DNA of 30,333 nt, taken from positions 1 through 30,333 of IMG/VR virus record IMGVR_UViG_3300009183_000258. One strand, written 5' to 3'. This document shows positions 9,201 to 21,700 of this stretch, one piece after another (the first letter of the stretch is position 1; each line of letters begins with the position of its first letter). The position numbers and the translations under genes were made by a program. This stretch comes from a virus. A model generated the notes under the pieces. It was not told where the DNA came from. It ran no database searches and was given only the letters and a program-made list of their open reading frames with translations.

Positions 9201-9720
9201 ATCAGATATTATTTCTCCTACGTTAGATCCTATTAAATCTATCAGCGATGAAATAGTGTATCATCCAGTAAGTTATAAAATTTTATTTGGGCCACTTGCA
9301 GATGCAGATGTGAGAGTATCTTTTAAAATTGTAAAAAATTCAGGACAAGTAATTTCAGATAACGATATTAAGTCAAGAGCAATTACAGCTATTAATCAAT
9401 TTTTTGCTTTAGAAAATTGGGAGTTTGGCGATACGTTTTATTTTACAGAATTATCAACCTATGTGGTAAATCAATTAGCTCCATATGTTTCTAATTTTGT
9501 TATAGTACCTAGACAGTCTGGTCTTAATTTTGGTAGTTTATTTGAAATTAAATCAGCAAATGACCAGTTGTTTGTTAACGGAGCATCAGTAAACGATATT
9601 GATATTATCACAGGAATTACATCTAGTGCAATCAAATCAGTTAGCGGAACACTGATTAACTCAACAGCAAGCGGACAACAAACAGTAACAAGCTCAACCT
9701 ACGGATCAACAAATGGCTGA
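6211..9720 (+). CDS. gp6: Baseplate wedge protein gp6-like, enlarged
   Basis: This 1169-residue protein begins with the gp6-type N-terminal signature: DFENLRRTMIDYIRQNYPED, YLALIDLIAFLGQSIAFRVD, NARENFLELAERRESVLRLA and LSYNAKRNIPAQG (residues about 27-118). gp6 dimers form the continuous ring that holds the six wedges together. T4 gp6 has about 660 residues and this one is nearly twice as long. The middle carries beta-rich sequence (for example ISNGLSYTVNVPDI near 365). The C-terminal part, around residues 1035-1110, has VRVSFKIVKNSG and NQFFALENWEFGDTFYFTEL, the kind of end domain seen in gp6/J-family wedge proteins. The stop overlaps the start of the giant protein by 8 bp (ATGGCTGA), so the two products are probably made at coupled levels. 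Confidence 0.82.
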   Translation: MSATDRQNRLLVAEDWKKVYQSFRNADFQSYDFENLRRTMIDYIRQNYPEDYNDYIESSEYLALIDLIAFLGQSIAFRVDLNARENFLELAERRESVLRLARMLSYNAKRNIPAQGLLKFATVQTSQNVIDSNGRNLSNQVITWNDPSNDNWYDQFIKVMNSAFIQTQQFGNPADKATIYNIPTEQYRFNGSNTDVPVYSFTKSVSGRSMNFEITSTTFAGENYIYEEAPKIGNRLACVYKDDGRGPGSRSSGFFLNFTQGTLNTGSFTVNQPNSNESIDIESTNINNNDVWLYRLDQNGLEAEKWTKVPDFEGNNVIYNSVNKNIRNIYGVVTRAGDAVSLAFSDGTFGNKPLGTFRVYYRISNGLSYTVNVPDIRSVSISIPYYSASNQLETLTVSLALASSVANADVSEPSDSIKANAPATYYTQNRMITGEDYNISPLSATTQVAKIKSVNRTSSGISRYFDLVDPTGKYSSTNLFADDGIVYKEEFNSQTRFSYANKTDIEGIIYNTVFDILDSANLRNFYYSKFMVYITSSLNIIWNKITTDTGMSTGHIGDANDGTIYKVGSYTSTDLKYLMPGALVKFIAPTGYYFDTTNNNALVTITIPAAPETSSYIWAEVISVSDDGTAAGKGVLTSGFGPVKLNRIVPSTSVITQIIPKWRTVVESTTITSMIDLIFANKPFGIRYDPTPSPTPGWKIVFESNLNIISKFSLGKQGDISNQQQDASWMLLFTTDNEYYTITSREQRYLFESDAQVRFYFDSNNKIYDSRSNSVVKDNINILSINTKPRNTLSFTNNLVWDVVSEYIGIDGYVDTKKLIVSFADSDDNSVVDDPELFLNIVDPPSVAETDLTILKRTYILQQKYLISQGQEDYKYVNNSNDKVKILPTENDAYTFTGGLTYWADSQYFYFVDTGVVKQLNLTLGKLIPSLDYKVFVGRDNLKFQYTHSADYESRVDPGASNIIDIYVLTKRYDTQFRQWLSGAITSKPLPPSSDELSDIISPTLDPIKSISDEIVYHPVSYKILFGPLADADVRVSFKIVKNSGQVISDNDIKSRAITAINQFFALENWEFGDTFYFTELSTYVVNQLAPYVSNFVIVPRQSGLNFGSLFEIKSANDQLFVNGASVNDIDIITGITSSAIKSVSGTLINSTASGQQTVTSSTYGSTNG

Positions 9721-12700
9721 TAGTATTAATCCAAACAATAAAAATCAATCTGCAAATTTCCTTCCTCGATTTTATAGAACCGATTCGAATAAGAAATTTA
9801 CGCAAGCTACTGTTGATCAGTTAATACAAAACGGTACAGTTAAAAAGATTAATGGATTTATTGGTAGACAGAATGCTAAAGCATCTACTGCTGATGATAT
9901 TTTTATTAATGCAGTAACTCCTAACAGGCAAAATTATCAATTAGAGCCAGGGTTAGTTGTAAAAGATACATTAGACAATGTAACGTTTTTTAAAGATTAT
10001 CAAGACTATATTAACCAACTCACTGTTTTTGGTAGTAATACAAAGAATCACTCAGTTGTAAACGAACAAGAATTTTATTCTTGGGATCCACACATCGACT
10101 GGGATAAATTTGTTAACTTTCAAAATTACTACTGGTTACCGTTTGGTCCTGATGTTATTAACGTTGCAGGACAACAACAGGCCATCACTAGTACATACAC
10201 AGTAACTCTTGAGTCTGAAGGTGATAGTTATGAATACATATTCACACCTAATGGAATAACCCGTAATCCAACACTAACATTATTTAAGGGCCAAACATAT
10301 ACGTTTGACATTGCAAGCCCCGGAAATCCTTTTAGTATTAAAACACAGCGAACCGCCGGCACGTTAGATAGATACCAACCGTACGGAATAACTAATTTTG
10401 CAGTCGAGCAAGGCACAATTACTTTTACAATGCCTCATGACGCTCCGTCTGTTTTATACTATGTTAGCGAAAGCGACATTAATCTAGGTGGAGTTATTCA
10501 TGTTAAGACAATTGACGAAAACACTAGAATTAATGTAGACACTGAAATTTCAGGAAAGAAATCATATACACTTCCTAACGGCACGCCACTTAGTAACGGC
10601 ATGAAAGTTAAATTTATTGGAAACGTTAGCCCTGAAAAATATGCGTCCGGAGAATTTTATGTTGAGGGTGTTGGCGCAGAAATTAATTTAATTAAGGAAT
10701 CCGATTTAGAATTAATTAGTGCATATACTACATCTGAATCGGTGTTGTTTGATACAACACCATTTGATAATTTACCGTTTAGTGATGCAACTGCATTTGC
10801 TGGAACCCGCGATTATATTATAATTAATAGAGCAAGCCCTGACAGAAATCCATGGACACGTTACAATCGTTGGTTCCATAAAGATGTTATAAATGCAAGT
10901 TCTACTTATAACAACAAAGTACCAAATTTAGACCAGACTGCTAGAGCAGTCCGACCTATCATTGAATTTGAAGCAGGATTGAAATTATTTAATTTTGGAT
11001 TAACTGCAACTATAGATGTTGATTTAATTGATAATTATACTACAGATGTGTTTTCTACAATTGAAGGTGCATTTGGTTACAATGTTGACGGCACCCCATT
11101 AGTTAACGGCCACCGAATTTTATTTACGGCTGATACTGACGAGTTTGTAAAAAATAAAATTTACCGTGTTGAGTTTATTGACGTCCAGCGTTTAAATTCT
11201 GGTAGTAGACAAATCCATTTGGTTCTAGAAGAAGAACCAATTGAGTATCAAGTTGCAATTATTAAACAAGGTGTTATTAATCAAGGACAATCGTATTGGT
11301 TTAACGGATCAACATGGATTAAAGGACAACAAAAAACTAGTTTAAATCAAGCCCCTCTCTTTGATATTGTAGATAACAATAAAGTTAGCTACGGAGATAC
11401 TAGTATATATGAAGGGTCAACATTTGTAGGAACTAAATTATTTTCTTATAAAGTTGGTTCAGGAACTAGCGATACTAATTTAGGATTTGCACTTTCTTAT
11501 AAAAATATTAACAATATTGGTGACATTGTTTTTAATTTTAATATACTAACTGACACTTTTCGATACAAACAATTAGTAGATGTTATTACGGTTAATACCG
11601 ACATTGGATTTTTAACACGTATCTCTCCAGAAACACGTATTATAAGTTATACTAACGGATGGAAAAAATCAGAAGTCACTGAATACCAAGCTGGCGTTAG
11701 AATTTATAAAAATACATACAAGACAATAAGTGGCAAACAAGTACAAATTTTAAATAATTTTGATATTGACACATTTGACAATAAAGATGATTTAGGTGAT
11801 TTAGTAGTTAAGGTATACATTAACGGTATTCGTTTAGATAAAGAATTCTGGGATGTTGTTCCCGGGCCTGTTTATAAGAAAGTAGTATTGACTACTAATA
11901 TTAAGCCAGCAGATGTATTAACAATTAAAACTTTTGCAAGACAACCAATTAATCAAAATGGTTATTATGAAGTTCCGTTAAACTTACAAAATAACCCAAT
12001 GAATAATCAGATAACTGAATTTACATTAGGTGAAGTAATTGACCACGTTGGATCAATTGTTGATAATCTAAATAACTTTAACGGTAGTTATCCTGGCGCA
12101 GGTAACTTAAGAGACTTAGGTAATACTACTGCTTACGGTACAAAATTTGTACAACATAGCGGACCTCTAGGCTTATCATTGTATCACATTACAAGCCAAG
12201 AAAATAACATTATTAAAGCACTAGATGAATCTAAAGAAGATTATAATAAATTTAAAAGAAACTTTATATCAATCATTGATACAATTGGGATACACGATAC
12301 AAACCCCATAACCCAAGTTAATTTAATTTTAAAAGAAATTAACAAAGATGTTCCAAAGACATCAGCTTACTATTTTAGTGATATGGTTGGCTCAGGCGCC
12401 AACATATATAATTCTTATACAGTAATTGATTATAGGATAAAAACATATCCATTAAGTGCAGTATTTAATTTAGATGAATTATCAAATAAAGCAGTATATG
12501 TTTATTTAAATGGTACTCAGATGTTATTTGATAAGGACTATACATTTAACGATCAAGGGTATATTGAAATTACAGATGGCGTTAATTTACAAAATGACGA
12601 TACTATTACTGTTTACGAATATGAAAATACCGACGGATGCTTTATTCCACAAACGCCTACTAAATTAGGAATATGGCCAAAGTATGAACCAAAGATTTTT

Positions 12701-15700
12701 GTTGATACAAGTCTTATAACACCGAGAACAATGATACAAGGCCACGATGGCAGTTTAGTGTTATCATATGGCGATTACCGTGACGATTTAATTTTAGAAT
12801 TAGAAAAGCGTATCTTTAATAATGTCAAAGTAAAATACGATACAACTATATTTAACATACACGATTTTGATCCTAGTTATGTTAGAACAACTAATTACAG
12901 TTTAGCAGATTTTAACGAAACATTAGCCCCACAATTTTTTAAATGGACGGGATTAGTTAACAAAGATTTTACTAAGCCGTTGTCGTATGATAAAATTAAT
13001 CCATTAACTTATAATCACAAGGGGTATGCGGCACCAGATGGTAGGCAAATTCCTGGCTACTGGAGAGGAGTATATCGATGGATGCTAGACACTGACCGCC
13101 CTAATAATGCACCATGGGAGATGTTAGGGTTTACCTTAGAGCCAGTGTGGTGGACATCAGTGTATGGCCCAGCCCCATATACAAGTGATAACAAGATTTT
13201 ATGGCAAGACCTTAGTGAGGGATTGGTAAAAGAACCAGGCAAGCCGGTTGTTCAATTAACAAAATATGTTAGACCTTTTTTACTAGATCATATTCCTGTT
13301 GACGAAAACGGGAATATAATTAGTCCTATTGATGCAGGCATTGCTAATGGTAGTGGAATTGAAAACAATGCTGATTATGTATTTGGTGATGTAAGCCCGG
13401 TTGAATCAGCATGGCGCAGAAGCAGTTATTATCCTTTTGGATTTTTATCTACTATACTACTATTGTCCCCAGCTAAAGTGATAGGACTAATATTAGATAG
13501 ATCAAGAATTATTAGAAACTTAACAGGCCAGTTAGTTTATAAAGATACTGGATTAAGGATCTCTCCAGCATCTGTAGTATTACCGAGCATTTATTCTAGT
13601 ACAAGTAGAGTGCAAACTGCCGGTTTAATTAATTATATTGTAGACTATATACTCAGTGATAATTTAAGATCATATAATGCATTTCAGTATAATTTAAAAA
13701 ATATTAACCCCCAACTAAGTTATCGACTAGGTGCGTTTACTAGTAAAGAAAAATTTAATTTCTTACTGGATAGTAAATCAGCAACAAGCACCGGCGGAAT
13801 TTTTATACCGCAAGAAGATTTTGATGTAATTTTAAATATAAGTAGTCCTGTTAAAAAAATTACTTATAGCGGTGTAATTATTACGCGGTTACCGAACGGA
13901 TACGACATAAAAGGTTACAGCAAAACACAACCGTATTTTAAATATTATCCATATCTTAAAGATGGCCCAACAATTAATGTTGGTGGTATTTCTGAAGAAT
14001 TTTCATCTTGGACAGCTAACCAGCAATATGCATCCGGTAAAATTGTAAAGTATAACAATCGCTATTATAGAGCAAATTCAACTCACCTAACTATTGATGT
14101 ATTTGAACCTAAATTTTACCAGGCGCTAGCAAGTCTTCCTGTTGTCGGCGGTCGAGAAGCAACCCTTAGAACAGTATGGGATCGAACAACGGTAATAACA
14201 ATTCCATATAGTACTAAATTTAGAACTGTACAAGAAGTTGTTGACTTTTTGTTAGGCTACGGCGAATGTTTAAAAGACCAAGGATTTATATTTGATAATT
14301 TTAACACAACATTAGAAGCTGTAACTAATTGGGAAACTAGCGCAAAAGAATTCCTATTCTGGACAACTCAAAATTGGGCTAGCAGTCAAGACAAGTGGCA
14401 AGATTGGCTTCCAAATGTAGAAACTAAGTATCAAGAAATTATAAAATACAATGGAGAATACTATCAAGCTATTCGACTTAGTCCTGGATCTTCAATCTTT
14501 ATAGATGATGATTTTGAAAAGTTAGATGGGTTATCTACTGTTGGTAGTAGTGTTATTAGTTTAAGTCCGGCGGCATATAGTGTTAATTTCTCAGTGCCAT
14601 ATACAGTAGTTGATGATATTAAAAGTGCTTTTAACGGTTACGAAATTTTTAAAGTTGACGGATCACCAATTGCCCCTACCTTTTTAAATTCTTACAGATC
14701 TGATAATGCGGTAAGTTATACCCCAGACGGTACTGACGGTATATTTGGTGTATCATTTTACCTTGTGCAAAAAGAACAAGTTATTCTTCTTAAGAATACT
14801 ACAATGTTTAACGATACAATCTACAATCCAGAAAGCGGATATAGACAAGAGCGCATAACAGTTTCTAGTTATGTAAGTACTGGCTGGTACGGTTCTTTTG
14901 ATGCTCCTGGATTTATATTTGACCAAGCTAAGGTACAAGAGTGGGCACAGTGGACTGACTATGCATTGGGTGATATTGTTAAGTATAAAGAATTTTATTA
15001 TAGTGCTAAGTCTCAAGTTCCGGGAACTGCAGAATTTAATGATGTTAGTTGGATTAAACTAGCAGGCAAACCTAAACCTGCCTTGTTGCCTAACTGGAGC
15101 TATAAAGCAGAACAGTTTAACGATTTTTATAGTCTAGATAGTGACAATTTTGATGTAGGCCAGCAAAAAATGGCTCAGCATTTAATTGGATACCAAAAAC
15201 GTCAATACCTTGAAAACATTATTAAAGATGATGTTAGTGAATTTAAATTCTACCAAGGTATGATTATTGAAAAGGGTACACAAAACGTTTTAAATAAATT
15301 GTTTGATGTACTGAGTGTTGAAGGCGAAGAAAGTTTAAAATTCCACGAAGAGTGGGCAATTCGAGTTGGACAGTATGGCGCAAGCTCTGCATTTGAAAAT
15401 ATTGAATTTATTTTAGACGAATCACAATTTAAAAACAATCCTCAAGGTTTTGAACTAGTAACCTCAATCGATCCTGAATTATCTGATTTTATTATCCGCC
15501 AGACTTTTAATGATGTTTATTTAAAGCCAGTAGGATATAACAATAATCCATGGGCTACTGTTAAAAATTACAATCCTTATTTACGAAGTCCTGGTTATGT
15601 TCGAGCTAATGAAGTTAGTGCAGTTTTAAAAACTATAGAAGATATTGCAAATGAAGATACTGCAAATATTAATAATGGTGATTATGTTTGGGTAGGATTT

Positions 15701-18700
15701 GCACCTAAACCTAAAGACTGGGATGTCTTTAGATATACTCCTGCATCTTTTGAAGTAGTAAATGCAACCCATGTTGGAGCAGACCAAGAAGTAATCCTTG
15801 AAATTAACAAGTTAGCAACCTTGATGCCCGGCACTTACTTAGGTATTGAACATGTATCGTTTAACGGGTTTTATAAAGTTAAAAGTTCTATCCTTAACAC
15901 AATTATTTTAGAATATACACAACCTGATTGGCAGGAATTTGTTCCGGGTACTAGTGTTCAAGTGTTTATATTAGAATCAAAGAGAGTAGGATCAATCGAT
16001 CTTGCGGACACAGTATTCACTAAAAAAATTAACACCGGTGAGTTATTATGGACTGACAATTCCGGTGATGGACTATGGGCTACTTGGGAATATAATCCAG
16101 TATATCAGAAAACACAATTAAAATCTCAAGCACCTACTAAAGGGTTAGGCTTTGGTCAAACAATAAGTTTAAACAAAGCCGGATCAGTGGCGGCAGTATC
16201 AACAAATACTGGTGAGATTAGCATTTTTAGCAAAGATAATCCTAGTGTACCTTGGGTTCAAAAGCAGACAATTGCTAAACCGGTTATATCAGATAATGAA
16301 AAAATATGGAACAGTATTACTGTATACTCTGTAAACGATATTGTGTTTTATATAAATTCTTGGTACGTTCCAACACAGACAGTACCATTAAATACTCCGC
16401 CGGCAACTAATTTAGATTATTGGGATCGGGTTTATTATTCAGATATTACTGCAATGTCCTCAGATGGTACTTGGCTTGCAGTAGCAAACCCAACTGCCTC
16501 AAATGTATTAACTAACGAAGACGGCACAGTAGGAAGGTTAGGAACTCCGTCGGAGTTGACAAAACAAGGAGTTGTATCTATCTATAAAAGAGATAGTAAC
16601 GGAGTGTATTCTTTAGTCAACACGTTTGTAAGTCCAGACCCAACCGACAATGAGCTATTTGGATCTGCACTATCATTTGGTAATTCTGTGTTATTTGTTT
16701 CGGCAATTGGGAACGACAATCAAACAGGCCGCGTTTATCAATTTACTTACGGGCAAACTGTGTACGGAACTGCATTGTATAATCCAATAGGTAGTTTGGA
16801 TACCGTAATTAAAGTAACCACTACTGCCGGTGTTGCGCCGGGAATGGAAGTAGTTGGCGCAGGATTTACACGCGGGCAGGTTGTTGAAGAAGTACAAAGT
16901 CCTACACTACTAAAGCTAAGTGCCGCACCAGATTCGGAGCCAAGCGGCCGATTGAAATTTGTAATAACTGATTGGAGTTACGAAGATTTATTTGGATTCT
17001 CTATGGGAGAAACTGTTGGATCACAATTTGGTTTTAGTTTAGATGTTAGCAATGATTCTTCTACACTAGTAGTTTCAGCACCTCAGGATAAAAAAGTATT
17101 TGTTTATCAAATCATACCAGATGCAATGCCGATACATGATCAGACTATAACAGGTGATGATTTAGAGTTTGGATATAGTTTAACAATTTCTGATAATGCA
17201 GAGTACGTTGGAATTTCATCAATATTAGCAGACAATACTAAGGTAGATCAAGGTGCAGTATACATTTATAAAAAATCTAATGATGAGTATACCATTACCC
17301 AGTCACTAACAAATATTGCACCTGAAGATGCAGGATATTTTGGTAGCAAGATTTCCTTCATGAACAATTATAATACATTGGTTGTTTATAGTGCTGCCGC
17401 AAATACATCGGTGGCGACAACTTTTGATGCTAGCGAAACAATATTTGATGACAAGTTAACATCATTCTCAACTCAACACAAAGATAGTGGCCGTGTTGAT
17501 GTGTATGACAGATACAACAATAATTGGGTGTTTAGCGAAAGTTTGCCAATGGATAATACAGCCGATGACCGATACGGTTACAGCGTAGCAATTGGAGCTA
17601 ACCATGTATTTGTTGGTGCACCTAGTGCAATTGACCGTACAAAAGCTGCCGGCGTAATCTATGAATATAGCAAGTATGAAAATAGATACAGTTGGGAAAT
17701 TTTACATAAAGAAATTAAAAAAGTAGATTTAACTAAAATTAAATCAGCATTCTTATACAATAAAGAAACCAACAAGTTAATTACATACCTTGATGTTATA
17801 GATCCAGTACAAGGAAAAATTCCAGGTATTTCTGAACAAGAGATCAAATATAAAACATTTTATGACCCAGCAACTTATAGTGTTGGTAATAGTGCAGTTA
17901 ATGTTGATGACGGTATGGCTTGGACTAAAGAGCATGTTGGCGCATTATGGTGGGATCTAAGTACTGTTAAATTCTTAGATAGTCACGACAATGACACTGT
18001 TTATAGAAATAGTTCTTGGAATACATTGTTTCCGGGTTCGAGCATTGACATATATGAGTGGGTAGAATCATCTTTATTGCCAGCAGGTTGGAATGCACAA
18101 GCTGACACTGATACTGGAATAACACTTGGCATCAGCGGCACAACCTTATACGATAATTCAGTGTATAGTGTTGAGAAAAAATATGATAATGTAAGCAAGT
18201 CATTTAGAAATACATATTTCTACTGGGTTAAAAATAAAGCAACAGTTCCAAACATTGCTACTAGACATATATCTGCACAAGATGTATCAGAGCTAATTGC
18301 AAACCCACGTGGACAGGGATATAAGTTTTTAGCAATTACTGGAACTAATTCTTTTAGCCTTGTAAACGTTAGTCCGTTGCTAGAAGACAATAATGTGGTA
18401 TTATCAGTACAATACTGGATAGCTGACCACCAAAATCAAAGCGTACATAGTCAGTGGAAAATTATCAGTAGAAACCCAACTACTATATTGCCTCAAAGCA
18501 TTGAATTAAAATGGTTTGATAGTCTATGTGGTAAGGACGAGCAAGGACGACTAGTACCTGATCCAGTGCTAGCACCAAAAATTAAATATGGTGTTGAAAA
18601 TAGACCTCGCCAGAGTATGTTTGTTAATCGATTTGAAGCCTTAAAACAACTATTTGAAAAAGTAAACATTGGTTTATCAACCGAACAGATCATAGGCCAA

Positions 18701-21700
18701 AAGAATATTAGTTTATTAGAATCGCATGACCTTGAGCCGAATATCAATTTAGGATTATACGATGTAGTATTTGATACCGATGCTGAGTTACGTTTTGCAA
18801 ACGTAGGAAGATTTAAAATAGCAGAATTAATACCAATAATTGTTAATGGTGCAATAACTGGAGTTACTATTGTTTCAAAAGGTAATGGTTATGTTAACGC
18901 ACCATATGTTGATATATCAGGCAACGGCGTAGGGGCTAAAATAAAAGCAATTATTAACACTAGAGGACAAGTCACAGGTGTAACAGTCATCACATCGGGT
19001 GAAGGGTATACTGATGCAACAATTATGACATTGAGATCCTACTGTGCATTAGTGCATTCTGATTCTCAAGCATTAGGCACATGGAGTATATATTCATATG
19101 ATCTTTCTACATTCCAATGGTCTAGAATTCGATCACAAAGCTATGATACTAGAAAATACTGGAATTACATTGACTGGTATGCAACGGGATATAATGCATA
19201 TTCTCTAGTAAATTATTCAGTGCAAACTTTTGTAGAATTAAATGCAGTAGAAACCTCAATTGGACAGCTAGTTAAAATAAATTCTACAAGTGAAGGCACC
19301 TGGCTATTGCTAAGAAAGTATGCCGACTCGATGTCAGTAGATTGGACACAAAGTTACGAAATTGTTGGAGTTCAAAACGGAACTATACAATTTAATTCTT
19401 CATTGTATACTTTTACTAACACAAGTTACGGATACGATGGTTCAGTGTATGACGGAAATATATTTGACAATTCTGCATCTATTGAGCTTAGAAATATTTT
19501 AACTTGTTTAAAAAATAATATTTTAATTGATACACTACGCCAGCAATATTTAGATTTATTCTTTTCTTCAGTTAAGTATGCATTTGTTGAACAAAATTAT
19601 ATTGACTGGATTTTTAAAACAAGTTTTGTAAAAGCTCAGCACAATGTTGGCGAACTTAAACAACCGATAACATACTCTAGCGATAACCTAGCAGATTTTG
19701 AATCATATGTTTCCGAAGTCAAACCTTATAGAACAAAAGTTAGAGAATATGTTAGTTCTTACTCTAAAACTGATAAGAGTCAGTTGTCTATAACTGATTT
19801 TGATATACAACCAGTATACTATGACGGTGCATTACAAGTAATTGATGCTAGAGTAATAGATGATGTTATCCAAGTAGAACAAAACGCATTAATACAAGAA
19901 TATCCGTGGAAGCACTGGGTTGACAATGTTGGATACACAGTAACTGAAATTAAATTAGTTGATGGCGGCTCTGGATATCGTATGGAACCAGTTGTAAGAT
20001 TTTCAAATATTTCAGGTAGCGGTGTTAGTGCTCGAGCATTAATAGCCAATGGAAAAGTTAATAGAATAATTTTATTAACAAAAGGTTCTGGATATCTAAA
20101 AGCACCCGTTGTACTAATAGAAGGTGGATTAGCAGAAGGTGGAGTCTCAGCTACCGCAGTTGCAATAATTGGAGATAGCCTTGTCCGTTCTAATTTAATT
20201 AAAATAAAATTTGATCGACTAACACAAAATTATTTTATCACACAATTAGAAGAAACTGAAACATTTGTAGGAACCGGAAGTCGTTTACAATTTCCATTAA
20301 AGTGGGCACCTGACGTAAGGATCGGTAAAGCAGTAGTTACTGTTAACGGTGTAAGCGTGTTACGGGATGATTATAAATTAAAAATAGTAAAATCAACAGC
20401 TAGAGGTTATACATCTTATGCAGGATCAATCACTTTTGACAAGGCCATTGAGAAAAATATTGTTGTAGTTGTAAATTACATTAAAGATTGGTCATTATTA
20501 AATGCCGCTGATCGTATCCAATATTTTTATAACCCATCATCGGGTGACATTGGTAAAGACTTGTCTCAGTTGATGACAGGTGTTGATTACGGCGGCGTAA
20601 TTATAAACGGATTAAGCCTAGTAGAAACTGAAGGATGGGATAGTGTACCATTTAATAATGACAAATGGGATAGTGCAGACTCTACGTTCGATGATTACAT
20701 TGTTACAGTTGCAGCCAATACACACTCCTTTACATTACCATATATTCCCAAAGCTGGTACTATAATTAACTTGTATTATATCAAACAATACAGCGTAGAA
20801 TATGTGTCAAATGGTGTTATTCTCGATTACCAATACGATCCATATGCTACATCGTTATCAGTATATGTTGATTATACAATTACTACTACCGCATTAAACA
20901 TTAAAGGTAATACAACATTAATCATTCCTAACACTAGCGTAGTTAAAGAAGGGGATGTTGTAACAACGGCATTATCCGGAGTGTTTAGTTATGGTACACG
21001 AGTAGAAAGTATTGTTAATGGCACAACGCTGAAATTAGATCAAATTTTGTTTGATGACATTGCCAGTGGAACTAACATTACATTTAGAAAACCGTTAGTG
21101 AAGAATATTGACTATACAATTAATGTTATTGGTTTATTAACACTTACCGAAGCCGCTACCAATAATTCTACTATAATAATTACATCACCTCTAGACTCTA
21201 TTCGTTTAGATGATCCAGAATACAGTTCTGTTAGTTTAGGTGATTGGCTACCAAGCAATAGTTATATAGTTGGCAATGTTGTTACTGTTAAAACAAATAG
21301 ATATGTATGTAAAACAGTACACACCTCGTCTCAGGACTTTTTAACAGATACATCAAGCAAGTGGAGATTAATAACTCCAACAGCAATTATTGATACATTT
21401 GTTGGGAACGACGAAGACGATACAATTACTATTAATGGTTCTTACCAAGTAAATGCAGGTGATAAGTTTATCTTACGTAAAAATACTAGCGACGGTAGTA
21501 TTAAACCTCAAGAAAATGATTATGACACAGCATTAATTGGCGGCGACTTAGCCTACCAAAGTGCAACCGGTCTTCGCGCAGAAGACATCATCGTCGACGG
21601 TGACGGCTTTGTAACACCAACAAGTAGTCCGGCAACTGAAGAAGTTGTTCCGGGACATGTATTTGATGCAGTTTCAATTAAGGTATATGATAGGCCAACA

